DNA of 64,000 nt, from positions 372,001 to 436,000 of the forward strand of contig NZ_LMIO01000004.1 of the NCBI RefSeq assembly GCF_001428745.1, read 5' to 3'. Source of the stretch: Leifsonia sp. Root227. GTDB taxonomy: Bacteria > Actinomycetota > Actinomycetes > Actinomycetales > Microbacteriaceae. Shown here piece after piece: positions 58,816 through 64,000 of this stretch. The position numbers and the translations under genes were made by a program. Each line of letters begins with the position of its first letter. Within the stretch, counting starts at the first letter, position 1. Under the pieces are notes generated by a model that saw only the letters and a program-made list of their open reading frames with translations, searched no databases and had not been told where the DNA came from.

Positions 58816-60890
58816 CCGACACCGCCGTCCCCCGTACCGTGCCGGCATCCGCCGGCGCCGCATCCCCCGTGGCCGCCGCCCTCGGCTCGCTGCGCGCAGA
58901 GGAGATCGAGGCGTCCCGCGCCATCCTGGTGCGCGAACGCCTGCTCGGCGAGAACACGCACGTCTCGTACTTCGGGCTGCTCGAACAGGACAAGCGCTCC
59001 CTGCTCGCCCCCGGCGCCGTGCCGGAGGCGCGTCGTTTCCGCGCGATGCTCGTCGACCTCTCCTCCGGCGCGTCGCACGACGTGGTCGTCTGCCCGGCAG
59101 AGGACCGCATCGTCTCCGCCGTCGAGCTCGACCTCGCAGACGGGCAGGTGCCGGTCGTGCTCGCCGAGTTCGGCCTGGTCGAGGAGATCGTGCACCAGGA
59201 CGAGCGCTGGCTCGCCGCGATGGCCAAGCGCGGCCTCACCGACCTCAGCACGCTGCGGGTCAACCCGCTCTCCGCCGGGGCGCTCGCGCCGGACGAACAG
59301 GGCCGCCGCATCCAGCGCTGCTTCACCTTCGTGCAGAAGACGCCGGACGATCTCGGCTGGGCGCACCCGGTGGACGGCGTGACCGTGATGGTCGACGTCG
59401 TCACCCGCGAGGTGCTCGACGTGATCGACTACGTCGAGCTGCCCGTCCCGCAGGAGGACGGCAACTTCCACCTCCCCGAGTGGGTCGGGCGGCCCGACCG
59501 GCAGGGCCTCAAGCCGATCGAGATCACTCAGCCGGAAGGCCCGAGCTTCACGATCGACGACGACGGCGTGCTCTCCTGGGCGGGCTGGAACCTGCAGGTG
59601 TCGTTCGATCAGCGCGAGGGCCTGGTCTTCCACAACATCTCGATCGACGACGCAGGGGTGCAGCGGCCGGTCGTGTACCGCGCATCCATCGCCGAGATGA
59701 TGGTGCCGTACGGCGACCCGAGCCCGCAGCGCTGGTTCCAGAACTTCTTCGACTGCGGAGAGTATCTGCTCGGCGGTTTCGCCAATTCGCTCGAGCTGGG
59801 CTGCGACTGCGTCGGCGACATCACCTACCTGGATGCGACGCTCGCCGACAACGCGGGGAACGTCCGCGTCATCCCGCAGGCCATCTGCATCCACGAGGAG
59901 GACACCGGGATCCTCTGGAAGCACTTCGACAACTGGAACGGGTCGAGCGACTCCCGCCGCAACCGCCGACTGGTGGTCTCCTTCTTCGTCACGGTCGGCA
60001 ACTACGACTACGGCTTCTACTGGTACTTCTCGCTCGACGGCAGCATCGAGCTGGAGGTAAAGGCGACCGGGGTCGTGTTCACCTCCGCATACCCGGGCGA
60101 TGGCTACCTCTACGCCTCGGAGCTCGCGCCCGGCCTCGGCGCCCCGTACCACCAGCACCTGTTCAGCGCACGCCTCGACATGATGGTGGACGGCCAGGAC
60201 AACGCGGTGGACGAGCTGGAGGCGGTGCTCGTGCCGCGCGGGGAGAGCAACCCGACAGGCACGGGCATCACGCAGACGGTCACCCGCCTGCACACGGAGT
60301 CGGAGGCGCAGCGGCTCGCCGACAACGCCAAGAACCGGGTCTGGCTGGTGTCGAACCCCGGCGTGAAGAACCGGCTCGGCGGAAGCGTCGGCTACGTGCT
60401 CTTCCCGGAAGGCAAGCCGGTGCTGCTCGCGGACGAGCAATCGGACATCTACGCCCGCGCGACGTACGCGGCCAAGCACCTCTGGGTCACGCCGTACGAG
60501 CCGAACGAGCTGTACCCGGCGGGCGACTTCGTGAACATGCACCCCGGCTGGGCAGGTCTTCCGGCCTGGACGGCCGCCGACCGGAGCGTGGGCGACACCG
60601 ACATCGTGCTCTGGCACACCTTCGGCCTCACCCATTTCCCTCGCATCGAGGACTGGCCGATCATGCCGGTCGACTCCGCGGGCTTCGTGCTGAAGCCGCA
60701 CGGCTTCTTCGGCAGGAATCCAACGCTCGACATCCCGGCCACGGTGAGCGATCACTGCACCCCCGGCGCAGGGCACGCCCACCACGAGCAGCACGAGCCG
60801 GAGCACGCGGCGGCAGGGCACGAGGGCACGCACGAGCAGCACGAGCACCACGAGCACCACGACAACAGCGATCACGAAGGACAGCACTGA
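58812..60890 (+). CDS. Copper amine oxidase (primary-amine oxidase) with His-rich tail
   Basis: A 692-residue copper/topaquinone enzyme that oxidises primary amines to aldehyde, ammonia and hydrogen peroxide. The topaquinone precursor is Tyr398 in VTVGNYDYGFYWYF, the catalytic base Asp314 in FFDCGEYLLG, and copper ligands His447/His449 (YHQHLF) and His608 (LTHFPRIEDWPIMP). Spacings (84, 49, 159 residues) equal those I recall for Arthrobacter globiformis oxidase. The last 46 residues hold 15 histidines, a metal-binding tail unusual for the family. No signal peptide. GTG 58812 overlaps the GntR stop. Amine identity unknown; neighbours suggest a sugar-linked or sugar-derived amine. Confidence 0.95.
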   Translation: MTDTAVPRTVPASAGAASPVAAALGSLRAEEIEASRAILVRERLLGENTHVSYFGLLEQDKRSLLAPGAVPEARRFRAMLVDLSSGASHDVVVCPAEDRIVSAVELDLADGQVPVVLAEFGLVEEIVHQDERWLAAMAKRGLTDLSTLRVNPLSAGALAPDEQGRRIQRCFTFVQKTPDDLGWAHPVDGVTVMVDVVTREVLDVIDYVELPVPQEDGNFHLPEWVGRPDRQGLKPIEITQPEGPSFTIDDDGVLSWAGWNLQVSFDQREGLVFHNISIDDAGVQRPVVYRASIAEMMVPYGDPSPQRWFQNFFDCGEYLLGGFANSLELGCDCVGDITYLDATLADNAGNVRVIPQAICIHEEDTGILWKHFDNWNGSSDSRRNRRLVVSFFVTVGNYDYGFYWYFSLDGSIELEVKATGVVFTSAYPGDGYLYASELAPGLGAPYHQHLFSARLDMMVDGQDNAVDELEAVLVPRGESNPTGTGITQTVTRLHTESEAQRLADNAKNRVWLVSNPGVKNRLGGSVGYVLFPEGKPVLLADEQSDIYARATYAAKHLWVTPYEPNELYPAGDFVNMHPGWAGLPAWTAADRSVGDTDIVLWHTFGLTHFPRIEDWPIMPVDSAGFVLKPHGFFGRNPTLDIPATVSDHCTPGAGHAHHEQHEPEHAAAGHEGTHEQHEHHEHHDNSDHEGQH

Positions 60891-61600
60891 TGACCACCCC
60901 GCTCGGCGTCCAGCTCTACAGCGTCCGCGACGACATCGGCCAGGATGCGCTCCCCGCCACGCTCGCGCGCCTCGCCGCCCTCGGCTTCACGCATGCCGAA
61001 CCGTTCGACATCCTGAGCGACACGGAGGGGCTCGCCGCCGCGCTCGACGCCTCCGGGCTGCGTGCCACCACCGCGCACGCCAAGATCACCGAGCTGGACA
61101 GGGACGCGGTACTCGCCGCCGCCGTGCGCCTGGGCGTTGAGACGGTCATCGTGCCGTGGGTGCGCCCGGAGTCCATCGCCACGCGCGATGGCGTCGAAGC
61201 GCTCGCCGCGGCGATCAACGAGGCGTCGGCCGCAGCGGCAGCGCACGGTATCCGGGTCGGCTACCACAACCATGATTTCGAGTTCGCGCAGCACATCGAC
61301 GGCGTTCCCGCCTACGAGCTGCTGGTCGGCCTGCTCGACCCGGCCGTCGTGCTGGAGCTCGACACGTACTGGGCCGCGGTCGGAGGCGCGGATGTGACAG
61401 AGCTCCTCCCGCGCCTCGGCGACCGCGTGCGCTTCCTGCACGTGAAGCACGACGACGCCAACCCGTTCGACATCGCCGACGTGATCCCCCGTGCGAGCAG
61501 CCTCGAGCTGCCGGTGGTCGAGGTCGTCGTGCACGAAGGCGACGTCTTCCCGCTGATCGAGGAGAACGCGCGCTACTTCCTCGGGCTGGTGAACGCGTGA
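60890..61600 (+). CDS. Sugar phosphate isomerase/epimerase (xylose-isomerase-like TIM barrel)
   Basis: A 236-residue AP-endonuclease-2-type TIM barrel. LGVQLYSVRDDIGQDALPAT begins it, GIRVGYHNHDFEFAQ carries the metal-binding His/Glu, VVLELDTYWAAVGGAD the Asp, and VRFLHVKHDD the later His ligands. Close family members isomerise or epimerise ketoses, inosose or fructosamine conjugates (E. coli FrlC is of this superfamily). ATG 60890 overlaps the oxidase stop (TGATG). The stop overlaps the second Gfo/Idh GTG. Confidence 0.9.
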   Translation: MTTPLGVQLYSVRDDIGQDALPATLARLAALGFTHAEPFDILSDTEGLAAALDASGLRATTAHAKITELDRDAVLAAAVRLGVETVIVPWVRPESIATRDGVEALAAAINEASAAAAAHGIRVGYHNHDFEFAQHIDGVPAYELLVGLLDPAVVLELDTYWAAVGGADVTELLPRLGDRVRFLHVKHDDANPFDIADVIPRASSLELPVVEVVVHEGDVFPLIEENARYFLGLVNA

Positions 61601-62823
61601 CCGGCCGGCCCACCGGCGTCGGAATCATCGGCGCCGGCAATATCTCCGACGAGTACCTGCGCTCGCTCACCACATACCCGGATGTGCTGGTCGTCGGCAT
61701 CGCCGACCTCGACGTTCCCCGGGCGGAGGCGCAGGCCGCGACGTACGGCATCCCGTTCGCCGGGACAGTGGATGCGCTGCTCGCGCTCCCCGAGGTCGAG
61801 ATCGTCGTCAACCTGACCATCCCCGCTGCGCACGCCGAGGTCGGCCTGAAGGCCGTCGCGGCAGGCAAGCACGTCTGGGGCGAGAAGCCGCTTACGCTCG
61901 ACCTCGCAAGCGCCCGCGCGCTGCTGGATGCGGCGGAGGCCGCCGGTGTCGTGGTCGCGAACGCGCCGGACACCATCCTGGGCGAGGGCATCCAGAACGC
62001 CCACCGCCTGCTCGCGGACGGCGCCATCGGCACCCCGCAGACGCTGCTCACTCTGATGCAGGGCCCTGGCCCGGACTCCTGGCACCCTCGGCCGCAATTC
62101 CTCTTCGCGCGCGGCGCGGGCCCGCTGTTCGACATCGGTCCGTACTACGTGAGCACGATGGTCCAGCTCCTCGGGCCGGTCGAGTCGGTCGAGGCGATCG
62201 GCCAGCGTCCGCGCGCCGAGCGCGTGATCGGCTCCGGCCCGGACGCAGGTCAGTCGTTCCCGGTGGAGGTCAGCACGCACGTGAGCGTGCTCACCCGGTT
62301 CCGTTCCGGCGCCGTCGGCACGTCCATTTACAGTTTCGACTCCGCACTTCGGCGGCAGACCTTCGAGATCACGGGCTCCGGCGGTGTGCTCGAGGTTCCG
62401 GTCAGCGGCTTCGACGGCCCGACCAGGCTGCTCGCCGGCGACGACCGAGAGACCGACTGGGTGGAGCTGCCTCCGCCGGGCGCGCACCGCGAACGCGGCG
62501 TCGGCGTGCTGGAGATGGCACGCGCCATCCGGGACGGCCGCACGCCGCGGGCGAGCGGAGAGCTCGCGTACCACGCGCTCGACGTGATGCTCGCGATCGA
62601 GGAGTCCATCGAGATGGGAGGGCCGGTGCGCATCGCCAGCACGGCCGCCGCCGTCGAACCGCTCCCGGTCGACTGGGACCCTGCGGCGCGCACCGCCTCC
62701 GGGGAGCCGACAGCGGAGACGACAACAGCGGAGACGACAACAGCGGAGACGACAACAGCGGAGACGACAACAGCGGAGACGACAACAGCGGAGACGACAA
62801 CAGCACTGAGGGGACCAGCATGA
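61597..62823 (+). CDS. Gfo/Idh/MocA-family oxidoreductase (second copy)
   Basis: A 408-residue dehydrogenase. Cofactor loop VGIIGAGNISDEYL, active-site Lys in HVWGEKPLTLD (EKP), substrate region GPLFDIGPYYVSTM. It is about 60 residues longer than the first copy. The last 45 residues include six exact TAETT repeats before LRGPA and are surely outside the catalytic fold. GTG 61597 overlaps the isomerase stop. Two dehydrogenases plus an isomerase suggest reversible oxidation at one sugar carbon to allow elimination or epimerisation at the next. Confidence 0.92.
   Translation: MTGRPTGVGIIGAGNISDEYLRSLTTYPDVLVVGIADLDVPRAEAQAATYGIPFAGTVDALLALPEVEIVVNLTIPAAHAEVGLKAVAAGKHVWGEKPLTLDLASARALLDAAEAAGVVVANAPDTILGEGIQNAHRLLADGAIGTPQTLLTLMQGPGPDSWHPRPQFLFARGAGPLFDIGPYYVSTMVQLLGPVESVEAIGQRPRAERVIGSGPDAGQSFPVEVSTHVSVLTRFRSGAVGTSIYSFDSALRRQTFEITGSGGVLEVPVSGFDGPTRLLAGDDRETDWVELPPPGAHRERGVGVLEMARAIRDGRTPRASGELAYHALDVMLAIEESIEMGGPVRIASTAAAVEPLPVDWDPAARTASGEPTAETTTAETTTAETTTAETTTAETTTAETTTALRGPA
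62710..62799 (+). repeat. Six exact 15-bp coding repeats (TAETT)
   Basis: ACAGCGGAGACGACA is repeated six times without a single change, encoding (TAETT)6 at the C-terminus of the second Gfo/Idh protein. Exact identity means the array expanded recently; copy number probably varies between isolates. Frame is preserved by any change in copy number. Confidence 0.95.
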
Positions 62824-63839
62824 ACGGCTACATCACTTTCGCGGAGGCGCGCGCGACCCAGGCGGAGGAGCTCGGCAGGGCGATCCCGCTGATCGCGGCG
62901 CAGCTCACCGAGCGCCAGGCGGCGGGAGAGCTGGAGGGTCCCGGGCCGGTGTTCGTCGGCATCGGCGCAAGTCTCGCCGCTGCGTGCGCTCCCGTCTGGG
63001 AGCTGCGCTCGCGCGGCATCCACTCGTGGCGGCTCGGCGCCGGCGACTTACCGATCCCGTTCCCGGAGAGCGCGCATCCCATCGTCGGCATCTCGCAGAG
63101 CGGCCGCAGCGCAGAGACGCTCGCCGTGCTCGAGTCGACGCCGCCGCAGCTCCGCCTCGCCGTCGTCAACACCGAGCCGTCGCCGATCGCCCAGCTCGCA
63201 TCCACCATCTCGCTCGGCAGCCTCGCCGACAGCTACGCGTCCACGCTCGGATACACGGCCACCGTCGCCGCCCTCGGGATGCTCGCCGATGCCTGGGACG
63301 GCGGCCGCATCGACCAGGGCTGGTTCACGCTGCACGAGACGTTCGCCGCGGTGGAGGCCGACCTCACCGGGCGCGTGAGCGCCCTGGCCGAGCTGTTCCG
63401 CACGGTCCGGTCGAGCGACTTCGTCGGCGCAGGACCGGCGGTCGGCTCCGCGGAGGCCGGGGCGCTGCTGTTCCGCGAGGTCGCGCGCATCCCCGCGACC
63501 GGCATGAGCACGCGGCAGTACCTGCACGGCTCGATGGAGTCTGCGGGCGACGGCGTTCATGTCATTTTCGGCGACAGCCGCGAGCTGGACCTGGCCACGA
63601 CCCTCTCCGAGGCCGGGCACCACGTCATCCTGATCTCGGGTGAGCCTGTCGCATCCACGGAGACGCTGCACGTGGTGCAGCTGCCGAAGCTGCGTGCGTC
63701 GCAGCGGGCGGTGCTCGAAGCGCTGGTGATGCAGATCCTGGTCGGGGCCGTGGCTGCCGTGCGCGGTGTCGAGATCGAGGAGTTCGTCTTCCACAACGCC
63801 GACACCAAGGTGCCGGTGGACGCCGGCGGTGCCGCATGA
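62820..63839 (+). CDS. SIS-domain sugar isomerase/deglycase-like protein
   Basis: A 339-residue protein with two SIS domains. The first has GPVFVGIGASLAAACAPV and PIVGISQSGRSAETLAVL (the SQSGxSxET phosphate-binding loop); the second has SSDFVGAGPAVGSAEAGALL and VHVIFGDSRELDLATTL. It resembles the isomerase half of glucosamine-6-phosphate synthase without a glutaminase domain, as in AgaS and the fructoselysine-6-phosphate deglycase FrlB. It would act on a phosphorylated amino sugar or Amadori compound made by the adjacent kinase. ATG 62820 overlaps the upstream stop; the stop overlaps the kinase ATG. Confidence 0.88.
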   Translation: MNGYITFAEARATQAEELGRAIPLIAAQLTERQAAGELEGPGPVFVGIGASLAAACAPVWELRSRGIHSWRLGAGDLPIPFPESAHPIVGISQSGRSAETLAVLESTPPQLRLAVVNTEPSPIAQLASTISLGSLADSYASTLGYTATVAALGMLADAWDGGRIDQGWFTLHETFAAVEADLTGRVSALAELFRTVRSSDFVGAGPAVGSAEAGALLFREVARIPATGMSTRQYLHGSMESAGDGVHVIFGDSRELDLATTLSEAGHHVILISGEPVASTETLHVVQLPKLRASQRAVLEALVMQILVGAVAAVRGVEIEEFVFHNADTKVPVDAGGAA

Positions 63840-64000
63840 CGGACGTCGTCGTCGGACTGGATGCGGGCGGCACCAAGCTCGGGGTGCGCGTCGAGACGCT
63901 GGATGGCACGCGCATCGCCGACGTGTCCCTGCCGGCGGAGGACTGGAGTGCGACGCCCGCGGAGAGCGCAGCCCGGTGGCTCGTCGACCGGATGGAACGC
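63836..64000 (+). CDS. Sugar kinase, BadF/ROK-like (partial, cut by window end)
   Basis: Only the first 55 residues are present. VVVGLDAGGTKLGVRVETL is the phosphate-1 motif of the actin-fold kinases (ROK or BadF/N-acetylglucosamine kinase type). ATG 63836 overlaps the SIS gene stop by ATGA. A kinase next to a SIS deglycase is the expected pair for phosphorylating an amino sugar or glycated amine before cleavage. Which kinase subfamily cannot be told from this fragment. Confidence 0.8.
   Translation, partial: MTDVVVGLDAGGTKLGVRVETLDGTRIADVSLPAEDWSATPAESAARWLVDRMER

Noticed and set aside
62710..62799. CRISPR-like or mobile repeat array
   Set aside because: Exact 15-bp units continue the Gfo/Idh reading frame up to its stop; it is a coding tandem repeat.
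1..64000. tRNA, rRNA, insertion sequences, phage genes or integration sites
   Set aside because: I looked for conserved tRNA arms, transposase DDE motifs, integrases and terminal repeats and saw none that I could support.

Overview
The window is about 70% GC with very dense packing, frequent 4-nt ATGA/GTGA start-stop overlaps, GTG starts and GGAGG-type ribosome sites. This fits a high-GC actinobacterium, most likely of the Microbacteriaceae (Leifsonia-like). I see no rRNA, tRNA, CRISPR array, insertion sequence or prophage. Both ends cut through genes.

1-22.6 kb looks like a peptide and D-amino-acid salvage island. On the minus strand are a serine beta-lactamase-like hydrolase, an LD-carboxypeptidase, a fused double ABC ATPase, two permeases and a peptide-binding protein. 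Next come a C39-like peptidase, an M20 deacylase and a tightly overlapping plus-strand operon: GNAT acyltransferase, N-acylamino-acid racemase (enolase superfamily), class IV PLP enzyme, an M19 dipeptidase fused to a class I glutamine amidotransferase, and a class C-type serine hydrolase. A LysR regulator sits divergent to an amidohydrolase, a polar amino-acid ABC importer and a DmpA-type aminopeptidase; a strong terminator ends this block.

22.6-31 kb holds an unknown protein, an ABC exporter (ATPase plus FtsX-like permease) divergent from a NarL-type two-component system, a flavodoxin-like protein, a MarR/NAD(P)-binding divergent pair, a GAP-family membrane protein, and a putative 14-residue leader peptide before an alpha/beta hydrolase with an altered nucleophile.

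31-38 kb holds helR (an RNA-polymerase-associated helicase-like rifamycin-protection factor) preceded by a palindrome matching the rifamycin-associated element, an SDR, a nitronate monooxygenase, and a Pit phosphate transporter with a good PHO box and a frameshifted small membrane partner.

38-47 kb holds a Pls/PosA-type NRPS-like membrane synthetase whose hand-derived code resembles lysine, an M1 aminopeptidase and a phosphopantetheinyl transferase. A TetR/NAD-dependent reductase pair follows, with two near-identical operators 33 bp apart.

47-64 kb is a second catabolic island: a GH9 enzyme, an APC permease, a GntR regulator, a complete second family 5 ABC importer, then a divergent overlapping operon of Gfo/Idh oxidoreductase, a paralogous GntR, copper amine oxidase, TIM-barrel isomerase, second Gfo/Idh, SIS-domain protein and a sugar kinase cut by the window end. 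The parts list resembles Amadori-compound (fructosamine) or amino-sugar catabolism with an amine oxidase added.
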